This document shows positions 6,819 through 15,716 of a stretch of 64,000 nucleotides of DNA, piece after piece (the stretch's first letter is position 1; each line of letters opens with the position of its first letter). Origin of the DNA: an uncultured Oscillibacter sp. (GTDB lineage Bacteria > Bacillota > Clostridia > Oscillospirales > Oscillospiraceae); assembly GCA_910577405.1 (NCBI GenBank), contig CAJTMG010000010.1:1-64000 (forward strand), given 5' to 3'. The translations under genes were made by a program, and so were the position numbers. The notes under the pieces are model-generated. The model was not told the DNA's origin, made no database searches, and was given only the letters and a program-made list of their open reading frames with translations.

Positions 6819-7049
6819 GGTAAGAAAAAGACAAAAAGCCTCTTGAAGCATTTGTGGACAGTTCCATAGGAGAAACCCATCTGGAAGAAAATTGAAGCGC
6901 CTTTTCAGTTTAGAAAATAAACAGGAAATTACTCACAAACACCTAAAGATTTTATGCTGCAAAAGAAACACTCAATCGCTTAAATTTATAGAGGTATAAA
7001 GGATAGAAGAGAAACCGTTTTCCCATTTCCTAAAATACTTTCCGCTCCG

Positions 7050-8864
7050 TCATTTTCCCGGCTCTTCCTTGACTTTTAACGGCAAATCAAAGCTGCGGTT
7101 CCATCGGAGACTTAACGGGCCTTTAACCTCCAGCCGGACCTTTGAGGGACTTTCCGGCCACGCCGCCAGAAGTATCTCTACGCAGTTCTCCTCTGGAAGA
7201 TCGGTCAGCGACGATATGCGGAAGCTCTCTCTTTCCAGCTCCCGGCCCTCCAATTGCGCCCGCTGGACTTCTTCCTCCTCAGTTGTTGATGTCGCTTTCG
7301 TTATCAGGCAGCTTGTCAGTGTCAGGTCTTCCTCCGGTTCATAGCGCAGTTTCAGGGCCCAGTAGCGGCATCCTTCTTCAGCGATCATGTCGCTCCCTTC
7401 TATCACCTCTCCCTGAAGCGGGTAGATACGCCGGAAGTTTTCCAGTGACAGCGTTCCGCCCATTACCGGCACCGCCCATGATTCCCAGCTGTCCTGCTCA
7501 AGGTCCAGCTCGAATTCTATCGTTTCCTCCAACGGCGCCGACAAATATACATATGGCACGTGCAAATCGTACTCCCCAGGCTCTGCGGGGCCAAAATCCC
7601 AGTCGTAGAAAAACTTCCCGTTGTTCAATGACGCCTCATACTGACATTCTCCTTCCAGCTTCCGGCCCTCTTTGTCTTCGACCGTTACCGTGCCTGTCAG
7701 CCCTTCCATATGGACGCCCCGCAGGAGACTTGTCATGATGGATCCTTCCCCTGTATTCAGCGCGTAGATCCCTACCAACAGACGGCCATCCTCTATACGC
7801 GGTATTGCCAGCAGACCGCCGTGCCGCCCTATCTCGTGGCTGTAGGCTCTTATTTCCTCTATTTCAGGCTTTACCAGCTCAAATTCTATCAGCGTTCCGT
7901 CCAGATTCAACGTAATATCCAGCGTCTCCATACTGCCGTATCCTTCCGCGCTGTCACTGCTCTCCGGCAAGGCTCCCAATGGCGGACCCTCCGGTTCCTC
8001 CCAGGCGTAGTCCAGCTCTAACAGCGTCCCTCCTTCCGGGCACTGCACCATTGAAAACCCGCATGGGCTCCAGGTCTTCCCTTCTATCAGCAGATTATCC
8101 ACATGGGACAGCATCTCGTTTATCTCACACTCTGTCTTTATCCTTATGTATAAACGCCGGTCCAAAAGAAAAGCGTTCTCTATTGTGCAATCCCTACAGC
8201 GCTCCGGGGAACTCGCCAGCACGTATACCGGCGATCTCGGGTCTGTGCTCACGCCGTAGCCAGGCACGATTCCAAAATACCGCAGCATCATGTACGCACA
8301 CGCCGTCATCAGAATCAGCGCGCCAAGAATAATCAGTACCATCAGCAGCTTTTGTAGCTTCCGGAGTATCCGCTGGTGACGCTTCTTCACTGTCTCGTAC
8401 GGCAGGCCCATCGACTGCGCAATTTCCTGTACCGTCATTCCTCCGTAATATTTCTTCCGGATGATCTCCCCGTCCTCAGGCTTCAGGGCCGCAATCGCCC
8501 GCTCTATATCTGCCGACGTCTCTGCCTGCGTGATACAGTCCGTCGGGTCTACAGGGTCTCCATTCAGCCGCAGTCCTTCCCGCACGGCGTTTTTCCGGAA
8601 CCGGCTTACCGCGATGTTCTTTACAATCCCGCCCAGAAACGCTTTCAGACTTCCCAGCGTCGGATTGTACCGCTCCCGATTCTCGTATAGCGCCATAAAC
8701 GCTTCATTCACGCATTCCTTTATATCTTCCGGATTCTCCAGATAGCTGCCTGCCAACGTCCAAAGCAGGCCCGTATACTTTTCTACTGCTTCCTCCATTC
8801 CCCTCTGTGGATCTTCTACCAACCGCTTGATCAGCGCCGCTTCCGCCTTTCGCTCCTCTGTCAT
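7050..8864 (-). CDS. ECF-type sigma factor fused to a membrane anchor and large outer domain
   Basis: The first 170 or so residues are a complete ECF sigma factor. Region 2 is recognisable as NPEDIKECVNEAFMALYENR, followed by SLKAFLGGIVKNIAVSRFRK. Region 4 is ALKPEDGEIIRKKYYGGMTV, then EIAQSMGLPYETVKKRHQRI. A transmembrane helix follows at once (LLMVLIILGALILMTACAYM) and then about 400 residues rich in acidic and aromatic residues that I do not recognise, presumably outside the membrane. The start is set at 8864 (MTEERKAEA) by GGAGAAGGAAG. Free anti-sigma genes are absent nearby; here the promoter-binding part and a probable sensor part are one chain. It may be tethered and released by proteolysis, but that is inference. 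Confidence 0.8.
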   Translation of the reverse strand: MTEERKAEAALIKRLVEDPQRGMEEAVEKYTGLLWTLAGSYLENPEDIKECVNEAFMALYENRERYNPTLGSLKAFLGGIVKNIAVSRFRKNAVREGLRLNGDPVDPTDCITQAETSADIERAIAALKPEDGEIIRKKYYGGMTVQEIAQSMGLPYETVKKRHQRILRKLQKLLMVLIILGALILMTACAYMMLRYFGIVPGYGVSTDPRSPVYVLASSPERCRDCTIENAFLLDRRLYIRIKTECEINEMLSHVDNLLIEGKTWSPCGFSMVQCPEGGTLLELDYAWEEPEGPPLGALPESSDSAEGYGSMETLDITLNLDGTLIEFELVKPEIEEIRAYSHEIGRHGGLLAIPRIEDGRLLVGIYALNTGEGSIMTSLLRGVHMEGLTGTVTVEDKEGRKLEGECQYEASLNNGKFFYDWDFGPAEPGEYDLHVPYVYLSAPLEETIEFELDLEQDSWESWAVPVMGGTLSLENFRRIYPLQGEVIEGSDMIAEEGCRYWALKLRYEPEEDLTLTSCLITKATSTTEEEEVQRAQLEGRELERESFRISSLTDLPEENCVEILLAAWPESPSKVRLEVKGPLSLRWNRSFDLPLKVKEEPGK

Positions 8865-8987
8865 CGCTTCCTTCTCCCCGGCGTGTGGAATCTTCCATTT
8901 TCGCCGGTTCTCCTTTCCTTCTCTCAGCACACAGCGGCCTTCTTCTCTCTCTTTTCCTCCCGTTCGTGCCCTTTTTCATTTCCTTTT

Positions 8988-9016
8988 ATAGTAACTTCCT
9001 TTTCCCTTTCTGTCAA
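8988..9016 (-). promoter_or_regulatory. Sigma-A promoter of the sigma-TM fusion gene
   Basis: TTGACA at 9016-9011, a 17-bp spacer, and TACTAT at 8993-8988 on the minus strand. This lies about 125 bases before the chosen start codon. Confidence 0.6.
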
Positions 9017-9055
9017 GTTTTGTTTATTTTTTCCATCCCGCCTGAATACATAAAA

Positions 9056-9087
9056 ACCGCCCTGGCTATCCTTCCTGCCAAGGCGGT
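9056..9087 (-). terminator. Terminator of ackA
   Basis: On the minus strand ACCGCCTTGGC pairs with GCCAGGGCGGT, followed by TTTTTATG. It lies 18 bases past the ackA stop. Confidence 0.85.
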
Positions 9088-9105
9088 CTGTCTGCTGTTT
9101 TACTT

Positions 9106-10302
9106 TTACTTATTCACAATCTCTGCCGTTTCCGTGGCAATCATCAGCTCTTCGTTCGTCGGAATCAGCAGGACCTTTACCTTCGAGTCCGCCGCAGAGA
9201 TCACCGTTTCCTTGCCCCGGACGTCGTTCGCCGCCGCATCCAGCTTCACGCCCATGTATTCCAGGCCGGCGCATACCATCGCACGGATCGCCTTGTCATT
9301 TTCGCCCACGCCTGCCGTGAAGACGATTGCATCTGTGCCGCCCATCGCCGCCGCGTACGCGCCCACATACTTCTTTACCTCGTACGCAAACTTCTCCTGC
9401 GCCAGCGCCGCCTTTGCATCGCCTTTGCCGGCCGCGGCTTCCAGGTCCCGGAAGTCACTGCTGACACAGCTCAAGCCCTCCACGCCGGATTTCTTATTCA
9501 GCACGTTCAGCATCTCGTCAATGCCCATGCCGTACTTGTTCATCAGATACTGAAGAATCCCCGCGTCCAGGTCGCCGGAACGGGTGCCCATCGGTACGCC
9601 TGCCAGGGGGGTGAAGCCCATGGACGTGTCCACGCTCTTGCCGCCGTCTACCGCGGTGATGGAGGAGCCGTTCCCCAGATGGCAGGAAATCAGCTTCACT
9701 TCTTCAACCGGCTTACCCAGCATCGCCGCCGCCCGGCCCGCCACATACTTGTGACTCGTGCCGTGGAAACCGTAACGACGGACCTTGTCCTGCTCGTAGT
9801 ACTCATACGGAAGCGCGTACATATAGGCTTTCGCGGGCATTGTCTGGTGGAACGCCGTGTCAAAGACCGCCACCATCGGCACTCCGGGCATGACCTTCTG
9901 GCAGGCGCGAATGCCCGTCAGGTTCGCGGGGTTGTGCAGAGGCGCAAGGGGAATGCAGTCCTCGATCGCTTTCAGCACCTCGTCCGTAATCAGCACAGAC
10001 TTATTGAACGCCTCACCGCCGTGAACGACCCGGTGTCCTACCGCGCCAATCTCCGCCATGGACGCAATCACGCCGTTCTCCTTGTCTGCAAGCGCGTCCA
10101 ACACCGCCTGAATCGCTTCCGAATGGGTCGGCATCGCCACGTCCGCCGCGTCAATCGTCTTCTTTCCCTCCGCCTTGTACGTGAACTTTCCGTCAATGCC
10201 AATCCGCTCGCACAGGCCCTTCGCCAACAGCGCGCCCTTGACGGGGTCCAGAAGCTGATACTTCAGGGAAGAGCTTCCCGCGTTGATTACCAGAATGTTC
10301 AT
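9106..10302 (-). CDS. ackA: Acetate kinase
   Basis: Interconverts acetyl phosphate plus ADP with acetate plus ATP, the ATP-yielding last step of mixed-acid fermentation. The 398-residue length is typical. Family signatures are MNILVINAGSSSLKYQL (phosphate-binding start), HRVVHGGEAF, FDTAFHQTMP, RYGFHGTSHKYV (catalytic His), CHLGNGSSITAV and FTAGVGEN. The ribosome site AGAGGAGAC precedes the ATG. No pta gene is adjacent. It has its own promoter and terminator, so it looks monocistronic. Confidence 0.98.
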   Translation of the reverse strand: MNILVINAGSSSLKYQLLDPVKGALLAKGLCERIGIDGKFTYKAEGKKTIDAADVAMPTHSEAIQAVLDALADKENGVIASMAEIGAVGHRVVHGGEAFNKSVLITDEVLKAIEDCIPLAPLHNPANLTGIRACQKVMPGVPMVAVFDTAFHQTMPAKAYMYALPYEYYEQDKVRRYGFHGTSHKYVAGRAAAMLGKPVEEVKLISCHLGNGSSITAVDGGKSVDTSMGFTPLAGVPMGTRSGDLDAGILQYLMNKYGMGIDEMLNVLNKKSGVEGLSCVSSDFRDLEAAAGKGDAKAALAQEKFAYEVKKYVGAYAAAMGGTDAIVFTAGVGENDKAIRAMVCAGLEYMGVKLDAAANDVRGKETVISAADSKVKVLLIPTNEELMIATETAEIVNK

Positions 10303-10403
10303 CTTGACCGTCTCCTCTTCTTTTCCGCAAAACTCTTGCGGGTTTTCTCATTTTGTTGTAAAATAAATGATCATGCCGTCCCCTTACAGGGATTTTCATC
10401 CTT

Positions 10404-10431
10404 ATTATAACAGAGTTTTTCCAAACGGCAA
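10404..10431 (-). promoter_or_regulatory. Promoter of ackA
   Basis: TTGCCG at 10431-10426, a 16-bp spacer, and a perfect TATAAT at 10409-10404 on the minus strand. It lies in the divergent region between ackA and tmcAL. Confidence 0.65.
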
Positions 10432-10482
10432 GCAGTTTTTACAAAAATGTTATCATTTGTCACCATTTTGGAGGTGAAATTT

Positions 10483-11676
10483 TTGACCGCCGCTGGTATC
10501 ATATCCGAATATAATCCCCTGCATCCCGGGCACGTCTTTCTGTTCCGTGAAATCAGACGGACGCTCGGGCAGGACTGCGGCATCGTTTGTGTCATGAGCG
10601 GCGACTTTGTTCAGCGGGGGGATTTCGCAGTGGTTGGCAAACGTGCCAGGGCTGCCGCAGCCGTCAGAAGCGGGGCCGACCTTGTACTCGAGTTACCCCT
10701 GCCCTGGGCCGTCGCTTCCGCGGAGGAGTTTGCTTTCGGCGCCGTCTATGCCCTTGCCGCTTCCGGCGTGGTGGACTGGCTTGCTTTCGGCTCTGAATGC
10801 GGCGAGACGAAACTCCTTGATGGTCTTGCCGCCGCTTTGCTGGATGAACGCTTTCCTGCACTTTTGCGGAAGGAGCTTCGGGTTGGGGACAGCTTTGCCG
10901 CCGCACGTCAGAGAGCCGCCGCCAGACTTTCCCCGGACGCCCAACTGCTGGAGTCACCAAATAATATCCTGGGCGTCGAATACTGCAAGAGCCTCCGGCG
11001 GCTGGGGTCCTCTGTGCGCCCGCTGGCCTTCCCACGGCGCGGAAGCCAGCACGATTCCCTTGACTGCCGGACGCGCTTTCCTTCTGCTTCTGCTGTGCGG
11101 TTTTTGCTCCGGGAGGGCAAGAGAGCACAGGCGCTGGATCTGATGGCCCCTGCTATGGCTGACGCTTTCCGGAATGAAGAAGCCGCAGGCCGCGCGCCCG
11201 TTTTCCGGGAAGGCTGCGAACGCGCGATCCTGGCCAGGCTGCGTTCTATGAGCCGGGATGATTTCGCCGCCCTTGACCTGGGTCGGGAGGGTGTGGGCAA
11301 TCGGCTATGGCAGGCACGGGGAGAACCATCCCTGGAACGCGTCCTTGAACGGGCCAAAACCAAACGCTATCCCCTGGCCCGGCTTCGCAGGATGATTCTT
11401 TGGGCTTATCTGGGCGTCCTTCCCGGAGAGTGGGCGCATCCTCTTTACCTCAGGCCCCTTGCGGCGAACAGGACAGGCCGTCTCCTGCTGGCCCGGATGC
11501 GCTCCGCGGAACTGCCCGTGCTTACCAAAGCCGCTCAGGTCCGGAAACTGCCCGATTCTTCCCGGCGGCTCTTCTCCCTCGAAACCCGCGCCGCCGACCT
11601 GTTCGCCCTCGCTTATCCGAACCTCGCCGCTTCCCTTGCCGGTGACGAGTGGCGCGCCGGTCCCGTTATGCTTTGA
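10483..11676 (+). CDS. tmcAL: tRNA(Met) cytidine acetate ligase (TmcAL)
   Basis: In Bacillus this enzyme (formerly YlbM) makes N4-acetylcytidine at the wobble base of elongator tRNA-Met directly from acetate and ATP. The TTG start at 10483 yields MTAAGIISEYNPLHPGH, the nucleotidyltransferase HxGH motif at the expected place, with GGAGGTGA seven bases upstream. The longer reading from 10447 has no ribosome site. Further matches are CVMSGDFVQRGDFAVVGK, SGADLVLELP and SPNNILGVEYCKSL. It is divergent from ackA, whose product acetate is the TmcAL substrate; whether the adjacency is meaningful is open. Confidence 0.92.
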   Translation: MTAAGIISEYNPLHPGHVFLFREIRRTLGQDCGIVCVMSGDFVQRGDFAVVGKRARAAAAVRSGADLVLELPLPWAVASAEEFAFGAVYALAASGVVDWLAFGSECGETKLLDGLAAALLDERFPALLRKELRVGDSFAAARQRAAARLSPDAQLLESPNNILGVEYCKSLRRLGSSVRPLAFPRRGSQHDSLDCRTRFPSASAVRFLLREGKRAQALDLMAPAMADAFRNEEAAGRAPVFREGCERAILARLRSMSRDDFAALDLGREGVGNRLWQARGEPSLERVLERAKTKRYPLARLRRMILWAYLGVLPGEWAHPLYLRPLAANRTGRLLLARMRSAELPVLTKAAQVRKLPDSSRRLFSLETRAADLFALAYPNLAASLAGDEWRAGPVML

Positions 11677-11693
11677 TTCTCCAGGAGGTTTCT

Positions 11694-12539
11694 ATGACTG
11701 CTGTAATCGCTCTGCTGCTGGTGCTTGGCTCCCTTTCAGGCTGCGCCGGGGATACCATGCTCAATGTCAGGAACGCTTTGCCTGACGCTGGCGTTGGTCC
11801 CGTTTACGTTGTCCAGCTCCAGAATTGGGTGGATTCCGTCCAGAACCCAGAGGGCGAAACCATCGTTGAATATGACTGTCAGGTGCCTGTGCTCTCTGTC
11901 GTGGACGGCGACGGTCTGCCTGCCTCCGGAAAGTCTCCTGAAGAACGGCTGGCCTTGGAACGCGCTGCTGTCTTTAACGCGCAGTTCGACCAGTGGCGGG
12001 AGGTAGGCGGAAATATGGACGTGCTGGCGGAAGACGCGGAAACGTTCAAAGAGGCGTTCGGGTTCTCTGCTGTGATGTCGGAAACATTGTCCTGCTCCGT
12101 TTACCAATCAGACCACTTTATCAGCGTCTCCGGCGTCTACCTCTCTTATACCGGCGGGCTTCACAGTAATACGATGCTGATGAGCTGGAATTTTGATCTG
12201 GAAACCGGCAGCTTCTTTGACCCTCAGCTTCTGGGCAGTAAAAGCGACCTCCAAACCGCTGTCTATGATGAACTTGTGCGGCAGGCTGAATCTGTCGCCG
12301 CTGAACATCAGCTCTCTCCGGAGGCGTTCTTCTGGCCTGATTATACGGATATCCTTCAGAATTGGAGCAGCTACGCCGTCTCCTTCGATCACTCCGGGAT
12401 GACCGTTGGATTTTCGCCTTATGAGCTTGCCTGTTATGCCGCCGGGCCGCAGAAATTCCATATCCCTTACGATGTTCTGCTCCCGCACCTCGACCGCGAC
12501 GCCTGCCTCTTTCTTGGCATCAGCGCTGAAACCGCATAA
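11694..12539 (+). CDS. DUF3298/RsiV-like lipoprotein
   Basis: A short lipoprotein signal (MTAVIALLLVLGSLSGC, lipobox LSGC) is followed by a domain resembling the DUF4163-DUF3298 pair. Supporting features are the N-terminal beta-rich segment, GVYLSYTGGLHSNTMLMSWN, and the C-terminal GMTVGFSPYELACYAAGPQ, which is typical of DUF3298. Such domains form the outer part of RsiV, where they bind lysozyme, but here there is no anti-sigma part. The start at 11694 has AGGAGGT upstream and overlaps nothing, lying 18 bases after tmcAL, so the two are likely co-transcribed. A bidirectional terminator follows. The fold call is fairly sure; the role is unknown. Confidence 0.7.
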   Translation: MTAVIALLLVLGSLSGCAGDTMLNVRNALPDAGVGPVYVVQLQNWVDSVQNPEGETIVEYDCQVPVLSVVDGDGLPASGKSPEERLALERAAVFNAQFDQWREVGGNMDVLAEDAETFKEAFGFSAVMSETLSCSVYQSDHFISVSGVYLSYTGGLHSNTMLMSWNFDLETGSFFDPQLLGSKSDLQTAVYDELVRQAESVAAEHQLSPEAFFWPDYTDILQNWSSYAVSFDHSGMTVGFSPYELACYAAGPQKFHIPYDVLLPHLDRDACLFLGISAETA

Positions 12540-12554
12540 CCTCCCTGGGCAGTC

Positions 12555-12591
12555 AAAAACCCCCTGGTACTCTCGTATCAGGGGGCTTTTT
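12555..12591. terminator. Bidirectional terminator between convergent genes
   Basis: CCCCCTGGTAC pairs with GTATCAGGGGG-type bases around a short loop, with five A before and five T after. It serves both the lipoprotein gene and the RND pump gene coming the other way. Confidence 0.88.
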
Positions 12592-12593
12592 CT

Positions 12594-15500
12594 TTATGTC
12601 GCCGCCGGTTCCGCTTCTTCGCTGGATTCCGGAAGCGCTTCATTCTCGGGAGCGTCCGGAGGGGGCGGACCCTTCTTCTTTTTGCGCCGGAACAGATTGC
12701 CGAAACTGTCAATTACTGAGTAGTATACCGGCGTGAATACCAGTGTGACGATTGTCGAGATTACCATGCCTGATATCATTGTGATACCCATGTCGCTCAT
12801 CATCTCGTTTGTCTCGCCAATTCCCATCGCCATCGGGACCATCGCCAGTATAGTTGTCAGCGTTGTCATCAGGATCGGCCTTACCCGTAAGGGGCACGCG
12901 TGAAGAATCGCCGTCACCCGATCTTCGCCCATTCCGCGTCGGATCTTGATATACTCCACCAGAATAATCGACGAGTTGACCACCGTGCCTGCCAGCATGA
13001 TGATCGACACCAGAGAAAGCATCGACAGGTCGCGGCCCGTTACCGGAAGGCCAAACAGCGAACCCGTAAACGCTACGGGCAGTATCAGCATAACCATCAC
13101 CGGCATCAGGAAGGACTCAAACTGCACCGCCAATACGAAATACACCAGCATCAGCGCCGCCGCCAACGCAAGCAGCAGGTCTCCAAAGCTCTCCATCATA
13201 TCTTCATACGAGCCTGCCGTTTCCGTGCTGTAGCCCTGGGGGAATTCATACGCGTCCATCAGCGCCCAGACTGCCTGCGTCATCGCCGTGGCGTCGCCGC
13301 TGATGGTGTCACCCGTAATCGTTACCCGCCGGGTCTGGTTTACGCGCGTGATGGTCTGAGGCGCCTGCTCTATTGTGACTTCCGCAACAGAACCAAGAGG
13401 CACTGTCCCGCCGAAGCTTGACGGTATCGCCATCGAACGAAGGGCGTCAAGACTTTGCTCCGCCGCGCCGCTGCCACGTACCACCACATCCAGTTCCTGG
13501 TTCTGAATCGTTACTTTCGTCGCCGTCGCGCCCGTCAGCTCGGAACGAACCGCCCCGCCTACCGCCGCCGCCGTCAGACCGTACTGCGCCGCCGCTTCGC
13601 GATTCAGCCGGACCTTTACCTGCGGCACCTGCTCGTTCAGGCTGTTCGTTACGTTTACCGCGTCAGGAAGCGCCGCGATCTGGGCAGTCAGGTCGTCCGC
13701 TATCATCTGCAATATCGTGATATCGTCGCCTGATATCTCTACCACGATATCGTTCCCGCTCCCCATGGACATCATGCTGGACGCGCTGACCGTAATCTCA
13801 CAGCCCGCGATATCCTCCAGCTTCGGCCGCAGCGCGTCTACAACCTCAAAGCTGCTTCGCTCCCGCTCCGTCCGGCTGACCAGATTCGCCAGCACTGTAA
13901 CGGATTCATTCTGCGACAGATAGAACATATTATCAAGCTCCGGGACCTCAGCTTCGACAATCGCCGCTACCCGGTCCGCGATCTCCGACGTCTCGTTCAG
14001 CTGGGAACCAATCGGCATACTTACGCCAACGCTTATCTGACCCTGGTCCATGTCCGGTATCAGAACCATTTTCGTATTCACCAGCGTCAGGCCAAACAAT
14101 ACCACCATTGCAACGGACGCAAGCATCCCCACGAACAAATGGCGCACGAAAAAGCGCAGAAGTTTCAGATATACCGTATTGACGGCTCCTGTGATATGCC
14201 TCAACAGACCGGGCCTCTTCTTTGCCAGCTTCTCCTGACGCTTCCGGACCTTTTTCTCGTTCAGCGTGAAGTAGCACAGCAAGGGCACCAAGGTCAGGGA
14301 AATGACAAGGGACGCAAATATCAAAGACGCGATTGTCAGACAGAAATCCCTGAACATCATTCCCGCCATGCCGCCTGTCATCGCAAGCGGAACAAAAACT
14401 GCCTCCGTTGTCAGCGTGGACGCAAGCACCGAACTTGTGACTTCCTTCGTTCCGTCCACGCACGCGCTCATCCGGTCATGGCCTTCCGCGGAAAACCGGT
14501 AGATATTCTCCAGTACCACAATCGAGTTATCCACGATCATACCGACGCCCATGGCTATCCCGCCCAGACTCATCATGTTCAAAGTCAGGTCAAAGGCGTT
14601 CATCAGTACAAAGACCGTCAGAATACAGATGGGCATAGAAATAATGATCGTCAGCGTTGCCCCGCCGCGGCGCAAGAACAGCAGCACAACAATCGCCGCC
14701 AGCAGCATCCCCTGTATGATATTCTGATACGCCGCGTCTACCGTCTGGTTGATGTACTCGCTGGCAATGTACGGAAAAAAATACTGAAGATTCGGGTTGT
14801 CTTCCTTGAGCCGGTCCAGCCGCTTTTCTATCGCGTTGGACACGTCTACCTCGTTGGCCGACGACTGCTTCGATACCTGCAGTATCACGCAAGCCGTGGT
14901 TCCCACCTTCGCGATTGCTTCCAGGTCCGTTTCCTCCAGGGTCACGTTCGCCACCTCCGAGAGACGGACCGCGCCGCCGGAGGGAAGCGTCAGTATCATA
15001 TTCGCCACGTCTTCCACGCTCTGAAATTTCGCGTCCGTGCTCACCGTCAGCTTTTTGGAGCCGCTCTGCATATCGCCGCCGGGATAGAGCAGATTCTGGC
15101 CCGCCAAAAACTGGGAGACATACGAGTTCGACAAACCCAGTCCGGCACAGCGCGTCGGGTCCAGCTCTACGGCGATCTGCTGCCCGACACCGCCCTCGAC
15201 ACTGACCTGCGCTACTCCGTCGATCCGTTCCAGCGCCGGGACCACTGTGTCATCCGCCAGCGTCTGGAGCTGCGCAAGGTCTCCGCCCATCAGCGCAATC
15301 ATAGCCGTAGGCATCAGCTCGCTGATATTCATATTGATAATAATCGGGTCCGTGGCGTCCTCCGGCAGGCTCATGCGGTCAAACTGCTCCCGGAGCTTCG
15401 TCGCGGCGATATCCAGATCCGTGTCTTCTACATACGTAATTTGTATCTGCACGTTACCGTCCGCTGAAGTGGAGCTGATGGAGTCCACCCCGGGCACCGA

Positions 15501-15716
15501 CATAATGGCTCCTTCCAGCGGCCGCGTCAGCAGTTCCTCCACGTCGCTGGGGTTCGCGCCGGGATAGTAGCTCGCTACCATCGCCATGGGCATTTCCATC
15601 TCTGGCATCAGGGCCATTTGCAGCTGCGTTGCAAACATCAGGCCAAAGACAAAGATCAGTATGCTGGCCAGAATGGTCGCTACCTTGTGCTGTATGCAGA
15701 TTTTTGCGATATTCAT
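12594..15716 (-). CDS. RND-family efflux pump (HAE1/AcrB type)
   Basis: A 1,040-residue inner-membrane proton-driven exporter. It starts MNIAKICIQHKVATILASIL (TM1) and has a first periplasm-type loop with YPGANPSDVEELLTRPLE. The signature GGIAMGVGMIVDNSIVVLEN carries the TM4 Asp, and the second half repeats the plan (VSIIMLAGTVVNSSIILVEY, PILMTTLTTILAMVPMAMG). It overlaps the fusion-protein gene by 4 bases (ATGA), so the two are translationally coupled. The C-terminus is a short basic then acidic tail. The substrate is unknown; hydrophobic drugs or lipids are usual for this class. Confidence 0.96.
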   Translation of the reverse strand: MNIAKICIQHKVATILASILIFVFGLMFATQLQMALMPEMEMPMAMVASYYPGANPSDVEELLTRPLEGAIMSVPGVDSISSTSADGNVQIQITYVEDTDLDIAATKLREQFDRMSLPEDATDPIIINMNISELMPTAMIALMGGDLAQLQTLADDTVVPALERIDGVAQVSVEGGVGQQIAVELDPTRCAGLGLSNSYVSQFLAGQNLLYPGGDMQSGSKKLTVSTDAKFQSVEDVANMILTLPSGGAVRLSEVANVTLEETDLEAIAKVGTTACVILQVSKQSSANEVDVSNAIEKRLDRLKEDNPNLQYFFPYIASEYINQTVDAAYQNIIQGMLLAAIVVLLFLRRGGATLTIIISMPICILTVFVLMNAFDLTLNMMSLGGIAMGVGMIVDNSIVVLENIYRFSAEGHDRMSACVDGTKEVTSSVLASTLTTEAVFVPLAMTGGMAGMMFRDFCLTIASLIFASLVISLTLVPLLCYFTLNEKKVRKRQEKLAKKRPGLLRHITGAVNTVYLKLLRFFVRHLFVGMLASVAMVVLFGLTLVNTKMVLIPDMDQGQISVGVSMPIGSQLNETSEIADRVAAIVEAEVPELDNMFYLSQNESVTVLANLVSRTERERSSFEVVDALRPKLEDIAGCEITVSASSMMSMGSGNDIVVEISGDDITILQMIADDLTAQIAALPDAVNVTNSLNEQVPQVKVRLNREAAAQYGLTAAAVGGAVRSELTGATATKVTIQNQELDVVVRGSGAAEQSLDALRSMAIPSSFGGTVPLGSVAEVTIEQAPQTITRVNQTRRVTITGDTISGDATAMTQAVWALMDAYEFPQGYSTETAGSYEDMMESFGDLLLALAAALMLVYFVLAVQFESFLMPVMVMLILPVAFTGSLFGLPVTGRDLSMLSLVSIIMLAGTVVNSSIILVEYIKIRRGMGEDRVTAILHACPLRVRPILMTTLTTILAMVPMAMGIGETNEMMSDMGITMISGMVISTIVTLVFTPVYYSVIDSFGNLFRRKKKKGPPPPDAPENEALPESSEEAEPAAT

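Noticed and set aside
14139..15467. 442-codon His/Arg-rich frame over the RND pump
   Set aside because: Antisense shadow; composition (His, Arg, Gln) reflects the reverse of membrane-protein codons.
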